From the NCBI GenBank assembly GCA_018402075.1, contig JAGYJP010000007.1, positions 8,124-72,123 of the forward strand: 64,000 nucleotides of DNA, in the 5' to 3' direction. Position numbers and translations under genes: made by a program. The DNA comes from Candidatus Nanopelagicales bacterium (GTDB taxonomy: Bacteria; Actinomycetota; Actinomycetes; S36-B12). A model generated the notes under the pieces. That model made no database searches. It was not told the origin of the DNA and worked only from the letters and a program-made list of their open reading frames with translations. Positions 45,438 to 54,117 of the stretch are shown here, in pieces; the first letter of the stretch is position 1, and each line of letters begins with the position of its first letter.

Positions 45438-46457
45438 ATGAGGAGAAACCTCACCAAGCGCATGGCCGCGCTGCCACTGTTGGCAGTTGCCGGTCTTGTA
45501 CTCGCAGGTTGCGGTGACAGCGTCAACGACGCCGCAACCGATGCTGCAACTACCGAAGAAGCGACCGAAGAAGTAACCGAAGAAGCAGTGGAAACTGTCT
45601 CCTGTGGCGATGTCGCAATAGCCATGCATGGCTGGGTTGGCTACACCGCTTCTGCCCAGGTCATTGCCGAAGTGGCCAAGGATGCCCTCGGTTGCACCAT
45701 TGCTCAAACCCAACTTCAGGAAGCCGGTGTCACCTACGACGCCATGGAAGCAGGGTCCATTGACGTGATTGTCGAGGATTGGGGCGGCGGCCGTTGGCAA
45801 GAGTGGGTTGACCGCGGTGCAATCCAAGAGGTTGGCTCCAATGGCAATATTGGTCTGATCGGCATGTACGTCCCTCAGTGGATGGCTGACGAGTACCCCG
45901 ATATCACCGATGGCACCAAGCTCAACGAATACGCAGAGCTTTTCCAGACACCGGAAACCGGTAACAAGGGTGCCTGGTACGAAGGTCCCCCCGGATACAC
46001 CACCATTGGTGAGAAGATCATCGATGCTTACGACCTGAACTACCAGGTGGTTTCCACCGGTTCAGAAGCTGCTCTCATTGAGCTCTTCACCCAGGCAACA
46101 GAAAACAAGACACCAGCCCTGGGCTACTTCTACGAGCCACAGAACTTCTTGGCTCAGGTTCCGCTCGTTCGGGTTAACTTCCCAGCAAACGACTGGGCCG
46201 CGCCCGAAGAAGCAAGTGGTCTGACCGACTACCCAGAATCCCCACTGATCAAGCTCGCAACCACCGAGCTCATGGGATCCGGATCACCATTTGCCACCCT
46301 CCTGACCAACTTCTCATGGACCAACGCCGACCAGAACGCAGTTGCTGCGGACATTGAAGGCGGCATGACTCCTGAGGAAGCAGCTCAGAAGTGGATCAGT
46401 GCAAATGCGGAAACCGTCAATGGCTGGCTTGCCGGCACCGGCGCTTCTGTCAGCTAG
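45438..46457 (+). CDS. proX: Glycine betaine-binding lipoprotein ProX/OpuAC
   Basis: A 339-residue substrate-binding lipoprotein: signal peptide with lipobox LVLAGC (Cys25), an acidic Thr/Glu-rich linker (about residues 30-53), and an OpuAC-type domain with VAIAMHGWVGYTASAQV, VEDWGGGRWQEW and several tryptophans (WVGY, WYEGPPGY, FSW) fit for a quaternary-amine aromatic cage. It delivers ligand to the ProVW transporter. A strong terminator hairpin follows, so proX ends the plus-strand operon that begins at the mttB-type gene. Confidence 0.93.
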   Translation: MRRNLTKRMAALPLLAVAGLVLAGCGDSVNDAATDAATTEEATEEVTEEAVETVSCGDVAIAMHGWVGYTASAQVIAEVAKDALGCTIAQTQLQEAGVTYDAMEAGSIDVIVEDWGGGRWQEWVDRGAIQEVGSNGNIGLIGMYVPQWMADEYPDITDGTKLNEYAELFQTPETGNKGAWYEGPPGYTTIGEKIIDAYDLNYQVVSTGSEAALIELFTQATENKTPALGYFYEPQNFLAQVPLVRVNFPANDWAAPEEASGLTDYPESPLIKLATTELMGSGSPFATLLTNFSWTNADQNAVAADIEGGMTPEEAAQKWISANAETVNGWLAGTGASVS

Positions 46458-46485
46458 TAATCACATCAGCTAGTAGTTATTAGTG

Positions 46486-46515
46486 AAAGCCTGGTCGGGA
46501 AACCGGCCAGGCTTT
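46486..46515 (+). terminator. Rho-independent-like terminator after proX
   Basis: The arms AAAGCCTGG-TCGG and CCGG-CCAGGCTTT form a stem of 13 pairs (one G-T) with a GAAA-type loop, 28 bases past the proX stop and followed by TCCTATAT. It ends the mttB-type/bet/pro operon. Confidence 0.8.
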
Positions 46516-46541
46516 CCTATATCCACAGTTAAGGTAATTAC

Positions 46542-46913
46542 ATGCGTATTGAAATAGCCATTGATATCAACGACCCTGGACTGATGATCAACTTCTACGA
46601 AAATCTCCTTGGATACCAATTAAATGCTGTGGACAACGAACGCTACGGACAGGATCAGATTTACTTTTCGGCTATTGACCCAACCGGCGTTGGCCCGAAA
46701 CTGATTTTTCAAGTTGTTAGCGAAAAAGTCAGTGTGAAGAACCGCATCCATCTGGACCTTCATGTGACAGATATTGAGGCAACAGCAAATCAAGCCATTG
46801 AGCTCGGGGCAACACGAATTGATCACTCACCCATTGAGGAAGCAGGTAGCGCTTGGATCCGCTTGGCTGATCCTGAAGGCAATATTTTCTGCGTAGGAAA
46901 AAATACTTATTAA
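46542..46913 (+). CDS. VOC-family (glyoxalase/bleomycin-resistance) protein
   Basis: A 123-residue single VOC module with two beta-alpha-beta-beta-beta halves: MRIEIAIDINDPGLMINFYENLLGYQL, then RIHLDLHVTDIEATANQAIELGATRID ... WIRLADPEGNIFCVGKN. One potential metal-ligand position (HLDLHV) and a Glu near the end (PEGN) are visible. Substrate unknown. It lies just past the proX terminator, so it is probably a separate transcript. Confidence 0.82.
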   Translation: MRIEIAIDINDPGLMINFYENLLGYQLNAVDNERYGQDQIYFSAIDPTGVGPKLIFQVVSEKVSVKNRIHLDLHVTDIEATANQAIELGATRIDHSPIEEAGSAWIRLADPEGNIFCVGKNTY

Positions 46914-46926
46914 CTTCGGTCACTGC

Positions 46927-47002
46927 GGGTGTTGAGTTCGGGTGTTGAGTTCGGGTGTGGAGCTTGGGTGTTGAGCTTGGGTGTGGAGCTGAGGGTGTGG
47001 TG
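46927..47002. repeat. 13-base tandem repeats
   Basis: Five copies of GGGTGTTGAGTTC and variants (GGGTGTGGAGCTT and similar) run at 13-base spacing from 46927 to 46991, followed by a partial copy. They lie between the VOC gene and an insertion-sequence remnant. The 470-base gap 46914-47382 holds only these repeats and that remnant. Confidence 0.75.
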
Positions 47003-47014
47003 TTTCACGACTTA

Positions 47015-47371
47015 GTTAACCCCTGTCCCACGACATCGTTAACCCTTAGCCATGTCAAAGAACAGGGTTATCGTGGAGGCAGTGTTGGCGGGTCGTTCTC
47101 ATGCGGCCGTAGCGGAGCAATACGGGATTTCAAAGGTATGGGTGGGCAAACTCATGGCCCGCTGGCGAACCGGCGGCCTAGAAGTTGTTCCGGTTCAATG
47201 CCGTCACCCGCATCAGAACGGCAACGCAGCCCCGCGCAGAATTCAGCAACCTCGACTGCCCTTCATCAATTCCGAGACCAGGGAAGCTCCGAGAAAAGTC
47301 CGACCAGGCCGCAAAGGAAATCATCTGAAAGTAAACAAAGTCCCGGGACAGGGGTTAACGATGTCCCGAGA
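47015..47371 (+). mobile_element. Truncated IS481-type element
   Basis: An open frame from 47052 begins MSKNRVIVEAVLAGRSHAAVAEQYGISKVWVGKLMARWRTGG, the helix-turn-helix start of IS481-family transposases, then loses similarity after about 45 residues; the catalytic DDE domain is absent. GACATCGTTAACCC at 47032-47045 is matched by its complement at 47352-47365, and GTTAACCCCTGTCCC at 47015-47029 by its complement at 47345-47359, marking the ends. The remnant is about 350 bases and cannot move by itself, though it could be mobilised in trans by a full-length relative. Confidence 0.7.
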
Positions 47372-47382
47372 CTTGACAAATG

Positions 47383-47455
47383 TGGAGCTGAGGGGAATCG
47401 AACCCCTGGCCTTCTCATTGCGAACGAGACGCGCTACCAACTGCGCTACAGCCCC
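47383..47455 (-). tRNA. tRNA-Ala (anticodon CGC)
   Basis: The minus strand folds as a 73-base tRNA without encoded CCA. The acceptor GGGGCTG pairs with CAGCTCC and contains the G3-U70 wobble that marks alanine tRNAs; the D arm includes AGTTGGTAG; the anticodon loop TTCGCAA gives CGC; the T arm contains GGTTCGATTCC; the discriminator is A. It reads GCG codons. Its 3' end is about a dozen bases from the IS481-type remnant. Confidence 0.93.
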
Positions 47456-47505
47456 TTTGGGAAGCACACAGTAGCAGCGGGTGGAGATTGAAAAGTTGCT
47501 GAGAT

Positions 47506-48369
47506 CTATTCGTTCACAGCGCGTGGCTGATAGGAGGCATTTGCTCGAATTATCGGGATCTCAGTGGTGTCATCGGCTGCATTGGCAACAGGGTTGCGAA
47601 CCAAGTCTTCTGAGCGCATGGCGGGCCTTCGCATTCCGCGAGCAGCTTCCACCATTGCCTCACCGGACCAGTCACTATCGCGCTCAATATTTCGAGGAAC
47701 GGCAGTGGCTCGCGGTGAGCTCACATAACTCGGCAAGGTCTGCGGCACTGCATCCCATGCCGTATTGGTGCTGTTGTCTTCCCACGGATCCCACTCTGCA
47801 AATTCATCCAGCTCTGACCCTTGACGCTCAGCGCGCTCACGTGCCGACATGCCTCGCGCAGGCACTTCAACAACTTCGGCGTCAAACTCTTCGGACGCAA
47901 AAACTTCGGACGCAAAAACTTCAATGCCAGACACACGTGGGGACACGGAACCGCGTGATCGTTGTGATGACGTAAGCGCCGCAGCAATCAAAAATGCTCC
48001 GAGTGAAACCGCAACCACCACGGTGACAGCCATGGGAATGACACCTGTCAGAGTTCCCGCCAAGCTCAGAAATAATAACGCTGTCAATGTCGCCATGACC
48101 ATTGTTCTGCGCTTAGTTGCAACGACACTCGCTTGACTACGGTGACTTGATTTGAAGCGGCCCGAATAATTCTGTGACTGCGACATGTGGTTCTCCCCGA
48201 ATTGACGATCGCGATACGCGAGACTTTCCTTATTTCCCAGTGATTTCATGGCTGAACTGAAACGTGCGGTTGAACGCACTTCGCTGATTTGATCGTGGCG
48301 CTTTAACCAGATAGGAATCAGAACGGCAGCCCACAGAGCGATAATCGCCACGTAAATCAACCCTGTCAC
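47506..48369 (-). CDS. SepX/GlpR-like divisome membrane protein
   Basis: A 287-residue protein with an N-terminal transmembrane helix (TGLIYVAIIALWAAVLIPIWL), a basic linker, two further helices (about residues 92-130) and a long acidic, disordered tail. This layout, with galU and a RimJ-type acetyltransferase next to it, matches the actinobacterial SepX/GlpR divisome protein neighbourhood. Homologues help cell division and DivIVA-dependent growth in some actinobacteria. Two short direct repeats (FASEVFASE) lie in the tail. Assignment leans partly on context. Confidence 0.75.
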   Translation of the reverse strand: MTGLIYVAIIALWAAVLIPIWLKRHDQISEVRSTARFSSAMKSLGNKESLAYRDRQFGENHMSQSQNYSGRFKSSHRSQASVVATKRRTMVMATLTALLFLSLAGTLTGVIPMAVTVVVAVSLGAFLIAAALTSSQRSRGSVSPRVSGIEVFASEVFASEEFDAEVVEVPARGMSARERAERQGSELDEFAEWDPWEDNSTNTAWDAVPQTLPSYVSSPRATAVPRNIERDSDWSGEAMVEAARGMRRPAMRSEDLVRNPVANAADDTTEIPIIRANASYQPRAVNE

Positions 48370-48418
48370 ATGCGAAACATTAGGTGTTTATGGGGAAAAC
48401 CCCATGTATTGCGGCGTT

Positions 48419-48994
48419 TTAGCCTGGCGTGTCGCGAAAACGCACATAGGAAACATGATCGCGCCAATCACCATCAATATGTAAATATCTGGGACGAAAA
48501 GACTCAATGTGATAACCACATTTTTCAGCAACATTGCGTGATGCCACGTTTTCTGGACGAATATTTATCTCGATTCGGTGCATCTGCATGGAATTCAGAC
48601 AGTAATCGGTGGCCAACGCAACAGCACGCGTCATGAGCCCCTGCCCAGAAGCGGCTTGGTCAATCCAATAACCAAAATAGGCACCCCGAGATGACCCTCC
48701 CCAGATGGATCCGACCGTGAGCTGACCAACAAATTTCCCCTGGTACTCAATGGCAAACGGCAAGGCACGACCCTCGCGAGCCTCACGCCGCATGAGTCGC
48801 AGCATGGTGAAGAACGTAGGAGGTCGCATGCCCGCAACCCGACCTTCGGGTGGCATTGTCGCGTCCCACGGCTGAAGGTATTGAGCATTGCGGAGACGGA
48901 TTTGTCGCCATGGTCCGCGATCACTCAGTCGCAGTGGTCGCAATACAAGATCACCATCGGTGAGAACAACGGGCCAATAGCCAGGGATCGTCAC
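48419..48994 (-). CDS. RimJ-type GNAT acetyltransferase
   Basis: A 191-residue GNAT protein: LRPLRLSDRGPWRQIRLRN at the start, FVGQLTVGSIWGGSSRGAYFGYWIDQAASGQGLMTRAVALATDY with the acetyl-CoA loop QASGQG, and HRIEINIRPENVASRNVAEKCGY. RimJ/RimL relatives acetylate N-termini of ribosomal or other proteins; the target here is not known. It overlaps galU by four bases and is 49 bases from the SepX-like gene, consistent with one operon galU-GNAT-SepX. Confidence 0.87.
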   Translation of the reverse strand: MTIPGYWPVVLTDGDLVLRPLRLSDRGPWRQIRLRNAQYLQPWDATMPPEGRVAGMRPPTFFTMLRLMRREAREGRALPFAIEYQGKFVGQLTVGSIWGGSSRGAYFGYWIDQAASGQGLMTRAVALATDYCLNSMQMHRIEINIRPENVASRNVAEKCGYHIESFRPRYLHIDGDWRDHVSYVRFRDTPG

Positions 48995-49911
48995 GAGCCC
49001 TCATGTTGGGAATTACAAAACTCGCGTAACCAAGCGGTGAGATCCGGACCAATATCCTCGCGCTCACTCGCCAGTTGAATGACCGCCTGTAGATAACTGA
49101 GTTTGTCACCGGTGTCATACCTGCGACCGGAGAACACGACTCCACGAACACCACCCCCTTCGCTCGCGGGCATGGTTGCCAACACGCGAAGGGCATCGGT
49201 GAGTTGGATCTCGCCTCCGCGACCTGCCTTTGTTTTTTCCAGGACGGAGTACACGGCTGGATCGAGAATGTATCTTCCAATAATTGCGTAATTACTTGGG
49301 GCTTCAGAAACCGAGGGCTTCTCCACCAGATCGGTGACGGCGAGGGACCCATCATGATTATCGGCTTCTACCGCAACGCTGCCGTATAAAGATATGTTTT
49401 CCATGGGAACTTGCATCAGGCAGAGAACGGATCCACCACATTGGTTGCGCACCGCAATCATGCGATCCAGAATCGGATCTCGAGGATCAATCAGGTCATC
49501 GCCAAGAAGCACGGCAAATGGTTCCCGACCCACATGTTGCTCAGACATGAGAACGGCGTGCCCAAGTCCAAGTGGATCTCCCTGACGAACATAGTGAATG
49601 CGAGCTAGATCACTGGATTCCCGAACCTGCTGTAATCGTTCCGAGTCGCCTTTGCTCTCGAGAACATGCTCCAATTCCAAATTACGATCGAAATGGTCTT
49701 CGAGGGGGCGCTTACTGCGGCCCGTCACAAAAAGAACATCTTCGAGCCCAGCAGCTACGGCTTCCTCGACAACATATTGAATGGCGGGCTTGTCGACAAC
49801 GGGCAACATTTCCTTGGGTGTGGCTTTGGTGGCCGGTAGGAAACGGGTTCCCAACCCAGCCGCCGGAATAACTGCCTTGCGCACGCTGTTTCCACTACCG
49901 CCAGAACTCAT
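48991..49911 (-). CDS. galU: UTP-glucose-1-phosphate uridylyltransferase
   Basis: A 306-residue enzyme with the nucleotide-binding start AVIPAAGLGTRFLPATKATPKEMLPVVDKP, the substrate loops GLGHAVL and LGDDLIDPRDP, and a VEKPSVSEAPSNYAIIGRY segment. It makes UDP-glucose for envelope glycans and trehalose/glycogen synthesis. It is the first gene of the minus-strand galU operon and is divergent from the 5-FTHF cyclo-ligase gene. Confidence 0.94.
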   Translation of the reverse strand: MSSGGSGNSVRKAVIPAAGLGTRFLPATKATPKEMLPVVDKPAIQYVVEEAVAAGLEDVLFVTGRSKRPLEDHFDRNLELEHVLESKGDSERLQQVRESSDLARIHYVRQGDPLGLGHAVLMSEQHVGREPFAVLLGDDLIDPRDPILDRMIAVRNQCGGSVLCLMQVPMENISLYGSVAVEADNHDGSLAVTDLVEKPSVSEAPSNYAIIGRYILDPAVYSVLEKTKAGRGGEIQLTDALRVLATMPASEGGGVRGVVFSGRRYDTGDKLSYLQAVIQLASEREDIGPDLTAWLREFCNSQHEGS

Positions 49912-49938
49912 GGGAAGACCTTACGGCACCATATATAT

Positions 49939-50574
49939 GTGTCCACCCCTTCAGCACCAGATTCCAACTTGGCCGCCGCCCTCCCAATGGCCAAGAAGGA
50001 CTTGCGCTCGCGGCTGCGAGCCGACCGAAAGGGACGGACAACTCAGAACCTGACAGAGTGCGAAAGCCGAATGTCCGCTCACATCATCGATGTCATTGGT
50101 GACTTACCACCGGGCGATATTGCCGTATACGTATCTATGCCCGGTGAACCACCAACCGGTCAACTTCGCAGTGAACTGAAGGCGCGCGGTTTTCGTCCGC
50201 TAATCCCACGGGTGAGTGGTTCGAATCTGCAGTGGGCGGCGGACACAGGTGCCACCGAATGGGACACGAATATGTACGGTACACAGGAACCCATCAATGA
50301 ATTTATTGGCGACCAAGTTAACGCTCTGGCAAAGTGTGTTGCTGTTGTTCTTCCCGCACATGCGGTAGATCCTCAGGGCATGCGACTTGGCCAAGGTAAA
50401 GGTTTTTATGATCGCGCCTTGGAATTCACCCGCACAAAAGACTCGAAGCCTTTGCTCATCAGCCTGACTTTTGACAGTGAGTACCTCCCAGAAGTACCAC
50501 ATGAACCACATGACATTCCGGTAGATGTCAGCGTGACCGAGTCAACCGTTCGCTGGTTTCACACTCCTGACTAG
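49939..50574 (+). CDS. 5-formyltetrahydrofolate cyclo-ligase
   Basis: A 211-residue protein with the family start AKKDLRSRLRADRK and the C-terminal ATP/Mg site AVDPQGMRLGQGKGFYDRAL. It converts 5-formyl-THF to methenyl-THF, rescuing a dead-end folate. Actinobacteria often carry it divergent from galU, as here; a link to the C1 block at 20-46 kb is possible but not needed. It may begin at the first ATG (49939) or at ATG 49987 (MAKKDLRSR). Its stop codon overlaps that of the convergent penicillin acylase gene. Confidence 0.9.
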   Translation: MSTPSAPDSNLAAALPMAKKDLRSRLRADRKGRTTQNLTECESRMSAHIIDVIGDLPPGDIAVYVSMPGEPPTGQLRSELKARGFRPLIPRVSGSNLQWAADTGATEWDTNMYGTQEPINEFIGDQVNALAKCVAVVLPAHAVDPQGMRLGQGKGFYDRALEFTRTKDSKPLLISLTFDSEYLPEVPHEPHDIPVDVSVTESTVRWFHTPD

Positions 50575-53150
50575 TTATTCATGGGAACGAGAGTCAATGT
50601 TGAAGTTGTCGATTCATTAACTGCCCCCGAAGTGAACGCCCACGGGAACTGTTGACCGTCTCTCCACGCATCAACTTGATCGCTGTAGTGGGAGTTGAAC
50701 GCGTGACCACTATTGCCGGTGAGGTTCACCCAGGTGGAGTTATCAAAATTTGAAAGATCAATCACCTGACGCATACTGGGAACCCACGTGACGTTGTAGC
50801 CTTCAGAAGGCGTCCAACCATTTGCGTTCACGATCGAGTCACCGCCGGCCACCTCAATGGGTCCACGATTGAACAGCGCTTCAATTGGCCCAATCCCGCT
50901 GGTACCCAATGTTTGATTGGCCAAGGTCAAAGTATGAACTCCGCCCCAATTCCAATCTGCAGGCGAACCACCCTGAAGTTCCTGAAGTTCCGCTTGCGCG
51001 GTAATCATGGCGGTGGCAATCATGGCGTCACGGTCTTCAGTTTCAGGTGTGGTCTTGTCATCCCACCAAAAATCATTCGGTGTGTCCCAAATATTTTTAA
51101 TGACTTGCCAGAATTGATCGCCACCATTTGCAGTGATGTCTTCACTATCGGTAGCTGCGTCAAACATTCGGAGAACCATGTGTCGCCAAATTGCATTGAA
51201 ATAGGCGGCAGCGGCCGAGTCAACCGGTTGGGTGTAATCCCAGTCAGCAAACAACGAATAAGCCTCAGCAGCTTCTGCTGGAATGGGAATGGCATCCATT
51301 CGTGGCACCATAAACTCTGCGAGTTTGTTCACACTGTCCATTTGAATATTGCGCATTCGCTCAGCCGTCATCACAGCACCGCCAGCAGTTGTCGTCTCAA
51401 TAAGATCAACAATTCGCTGACTTCGTGAGCCATATGCCCAGTCGTCGGTCAGAAAATACTGGTAGTCAGGTCCAATGGCCGCTTGATTGGCGGTCACGAT
51501 CCATTTCTCTGGTGGATTGGTCACCGTGGGCAATGCATCAAATGGAATGTAACCGGTCCACGAGTACCTAGAGTCCCAACCCGGCACCGGCCATTTCCCT
51601 GAGTAGTTTTCCCGAATGGGGATAACTCCAGGTGCTTGGTAGCCAATCACTCCCTGTTTGTCTGCATAAATCAGATTCTGTGACGGAACAGCGAGCAGTT
51701 TCGCTGCCGCACGGAACTCATTCCAATTCTGCGCTGTGTTGAGAACATCAAATGCATCGAAGGTATTGCGCGGTGTGAGTGCCGTCCATCGCAACGCAAC
51801 CGAGTACCCCTCACCACGATCCGGTATTGAGGTGGAGTCGCTCGCGGAACCAGGTGCCGGTACCGGGGCATCTGCGCCAATGCTCGTGTAGGTGGTGATG
51901 CCTTCAACGTCCGAGATCAGCGGACCATCCACCGTCTCACGCACGGTGATAACAACAGGCTCACTACCTGCGACCTTGATTTCCTCGGTCCTCGTTGTTA
52001 ACGGAACTTGTACACCATCACGTAAATAGGTATCCCCGGTTACTTTGTGCAATACCAAGTCGGTGACATCGGGCCCGAGATTGGTAAATCCCCACGCAAT
52101 GTTGTTGTTGTGGCCAATAAAGACACCAGGTAAGCCGGCCATGGTCCAGCCGGCGACATCGTAATTACATTCCGGTGTCGCGACCTGGCACCGAAGTCCC
52201 GCTTGGTACCACAAGCTAGGCATGGCAGGGGCAAGGTGCGGATCATTTGCCAAAAGAGGCATACCGGATTCCGTTTTCTCTCCCGCAATAACCCAGGAAT
52301 TCGAGCCAATACCTTTACCCGATTCACCAAGCCACTCACCCAATGTTGCCTGCATGGCAGCCACGCGCTCGAGCGCGTCGATCTGCTTCGCGCTGTAACT
52401 CGCACCGGCACCGATCACTGAGCCATCAGGGAGTGCATCCTGATTGAAGACACCCTCGACAACTGCACCAATTTCCACAATAGGCCGATGCTCCGCGAAA
52501 GGGTACGCAGGGAAAAGTTTTTCTGTTTCCACGATACCCACAGATGCGCTCATGATTGCGCGGTATATTTCATCGTTCATATTGCCACGTAAATCCCAGG
52601 CAAGCGCCTTCAACCACGCCACAGAATCAGCGGGAACCCACGGCTCAATCGTGTAGTCGGGATTCTGTAAAGACAATACCGAGTACTCCAAACTCAATTC
52701 GGATGCAGAGCGCTCAGAAAGGTAAGCATTCACACCAGCGCTATAGGCGTCAAGAATTTGCAGGGAACGGTCCGAGAGCATGGCTACTTCCTGCTCAGCA
52801 ATCTTTCGCCACCCCAATGTGCGCAGGAATGCGTCTGTCTCTACCTGACTCTCGCCGAACATTTCCGAGAGCCGCCCGGCGGTAATGTGGCGGCGAACAT
52901 CCATTTCCCAGAATCGATCCTGGGCGTGCACAAAACCTTGGGCAAAGAACAGGTCAGAAATATTTTCGGCGTAAATCTGCGGAACTCCGAGTGAATCTCG
53001 TTTGACCACTACCTGGGCTATCACATCCGTTGTTATCTCGCCGCTTGTCTGTGGAAAGGATTGGCGCACGGTGTGCACACCGAAAAGCACTACCCCACCG
53101 ATAACGAGCACCAATACGAGGGCAACTATTCCGAAGACGCGCTTGGCCAT
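50571..53150 (-). CDS. Penicillin acylase-family (S45) amidohydrolase
   Basis: An 859-residue Ntn-hydrolase precursor with an N-terminal transmembrane anchor (residues 7-25), an alpha-chain region (DSLGVPQIYAENISDLFFAQGFVHAQDRFWEMDVRRHITAGRLSE), a spacer, and the beta-chain start at Ser283 in GIGSNSW, the expected self-cleavage nucleophile, followed by LLANDPHL. Later motifs are YADKQGVIGYQAPG and SGHAFNSHY. The family cleaves penicillins, acyl-homoserine lactones or other amides; the true substrate is not predictable. It faces outside the membrane and is convergent with the cyclo-ligase gene. Confidence 0.9.
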   Translation of the reverse strand: MAKRVFGIVALVLVLVIGGVVLFGVHTVRQSFPQTSGEITTDVIAQVVVKRDSLGVPQIYAENISDLFFAQGFVHAQDRFWEMDVRRHITAGRLSEMFGESQVETDAFLRTLGWRKIAEQEVAMLSDRSLQILDAYSAGVNAYLSERSASELSLEYSVLSLQNPDYTIEPWVPADSVAWLKALAWDLRGNMNDEIYRAIMSASVGIVETEKLFPAYPFAEHRPIVEIGAVVEGVFNQDALPDGSVIGAGASYSAKQIDALERVAAMQATLGEWLGESGKGIGSNSWVIAGEKTESGMPLLANDPHLAPAMPSLWYQAGLRCQVATPECNYDVAGWTMAGLPGVFIGHNNNIAWGFTNLGPDVTDLVLHKVTGDTYLRDGVQVPLTTRTEEIKVAGSEPVVITVRETVDGPLISDVEGITTYTSIGADAPVPAPGSASDSTSIPDRGEGYSVALRWTALTPRNTFDAFDVLNTAQNWNEFRAAAKLLAVPSQNLIYADKQGVIGYQAPGVIPIRENYSGKWPVPGWDSRYSWTGYIPFDALPTVTNPPEKWIVTANQAAIGPDYQYFLTDDWAYGSRSQRIVDLIETTTAGGAVMTAERMRNIQMDSVNKLAEFMVPRMDAIPIPAEAAEAYSLFADWDYTQPVDSAAAAYFNAIWRHMVLRMFDAATDSEDITANGGDQFWQVIKNIWDTPNDFWWDDKTTPETEDRDAMIATAMITAQAELQELQGGSPADWNWGGVHTLTLANQTLGTSGIGPIEALFNRGPIEVAGGDSIVNANGWTPSEGYNVTWVPSMRQVIDLSNFDNSTWVNLTGNSGHAFNSHYSDQVDAWRDGQQFPWAFTSGAVNESTTSTLTLVPMNN

Positions 53151-53200
53151 TTCGCCAAAATACTCAGGTCACGCGAGCGAATGATCAGGGGCTGCATATT

Positions 53201-53584
53201 TCACAGCAAATCGGATCCCACGAGTGTGCCGACCCAGGCAGCAAAGACACATGCCACCATGACACCCACCCCGATTACAGCAATCCACGTCACAGCCGAG
53301 GCGTGTGAGTGACTGCTCCTAACCTGATACCCCGTGCGAATCACCTGTGTCCAACCCGAGAATGTTGTAAATGCACCTGCAAAACCCACCAAGAGAAAAA
53401 GTTGCAGGTCTCCGGTGGTGGCTACGATCACAATTCCGGCAATGAATGATCCGGAAATGTTAATAAAAATCAGGGCCCACGGAAAGCGCGAGTCACTGAA
53501 TTTCATTGCAATGAATTTTTCAATCGAGGCGCGAGCAGGTGCGCCAAGGAGTGCACCGAGGGCAATAACAAATATGGCACTCAT
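53201..53584 (-). CDS. crcB: Fluoride ion channel CrcB (second copy)
   Basis: A 127-residue, four-helix membrane protein with LGALLGAPARASIEKFIA, INISGSFIAGIVI and VGFAGAFTTFSGWTQVI; the Asn-x-x-Gly-Ser and GAFTTFS motifs are the Fluc channel core. Overlap of four bases with the other crcB suggests the two products form a heterodimeric channel that expels fluoride. No fluoride riboswitch is visible before the operon. Confidence 0.9.
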   Translation of the reverse strand: MSAIFVIALGALLGAPARASIEKFIAMKFSDSRFPWALIFINISGSFIAGIVIVATTGDLQLFLLVGFAGAFTTFSGWTQVIRTGYQVRSSHSHASAVTWIAVIGVGVMVACVFAAWVGTLVGSDLL

Positions 53585-53991
53585 GAGCGATCACCCGCCA
53601 AGTGGTGACCAACGGTGACCGCGATAAAACCGCCGGCAATCGTTAACACGAAATACCCCGCTGCCATCAGGGTTGCCCCCGAGTTAATTAGGGAGAAAGT
53701 GTCCAAAGCAAGGGCGGACACCGTGGTGAAGCCGCCCAGAAGTCCGGTGATCAGGAGGGGACTCCAGATTTCTGAGGCGGAGGAGTGGCGCACCAGTAAT
53801 CCCACCGCGAGTCCAATGGCCAGTGCGCCCACAAGATTGACAATTAATGTGGCCCACGGCCATGAAGCCGTGATCGGTAATCCCCCTGAGGTGGAGTGCA
53901 CCGGGCCCACCACCTCAGACACCGCGTACCGCAGAAGCGCTCCCACCACACCACCGAAAGCCACCAGGACAAGTCGTTGGGGTTCGCGCAC
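53581..53991 (-). CDS. crcB: Fluoride ion channel CrcB (first copy)
   Basis: A 136-residue, four-helix CrcB protein: VAFGGVVGALLRYAVSEV, LIVNLVGALAIG and ITGLLGGFTTVSALALD. It uses Asn-Leu-Val-Gly in place of the more usual NxxGS, whereas the downstream copy has the consensus; such paired divergence is normal for heterodimeric Fluc. It precedes the second crcB with a 4-base overlap. Confidence 0.9.
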   Translation of the reverse strand: MREPQRLVLVAFGGVVGALLRYAVSEVVGPVHSTSGGLPITASWPWATLIVNLVGALAIGLAVGLLVRHSSASEIWSPLLITGLLGGFTTVSALALDTFSLINSGATLMAAGYFVLTIAGGFIAVTVGHHLAGDRS

Positions 53992-54053
53992 CCGGTAACT
54001 GTAGGCGAATAACCGGACCTCGATTAGCCAACTAGGCCCTCTTCAGGGCACAA

Positions 54054-54080
54054 TTAGCACTCAGACATTGTGAGTGCTAA
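54054..54080. promoter_or_regulatory. CIRCE element (HrcA operator)
   Basis: TTAGCACTC, a 9-base spacer and GAGTGCTAA form a perfect CIRCE inverted repeat at 54054-54062 and 54072-54080, 38 bases before the GTG start of the zinc-ribbon gene. CIRCE is the binding site of the heat-shock repressor HrcA, usually found before groES/groEL or the dnaK operon. Here no chaperone gene follows; the controlled gene appears to be the FmdB-like one. Confidence 0.9.
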
Positions 54081-54117
54081 CCACAATGGCGTTGTTCAGA
54101 GTGATGTTGGAGGAAGT

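Noticed and set aside
46955..47491. A 178-residue gene across the IS remnant and tRNA
   Set aside because: It runs through tandem repeats, inverted repeats and the antisense of tRNA-Ala, with no protein similarity.
53992..54053. Fluoride riboswitch before crcB
   Set aside because: The short leader lacks the conserved riboswitch core; only the CIRCE element and a weak promoter-like stretch are visible.
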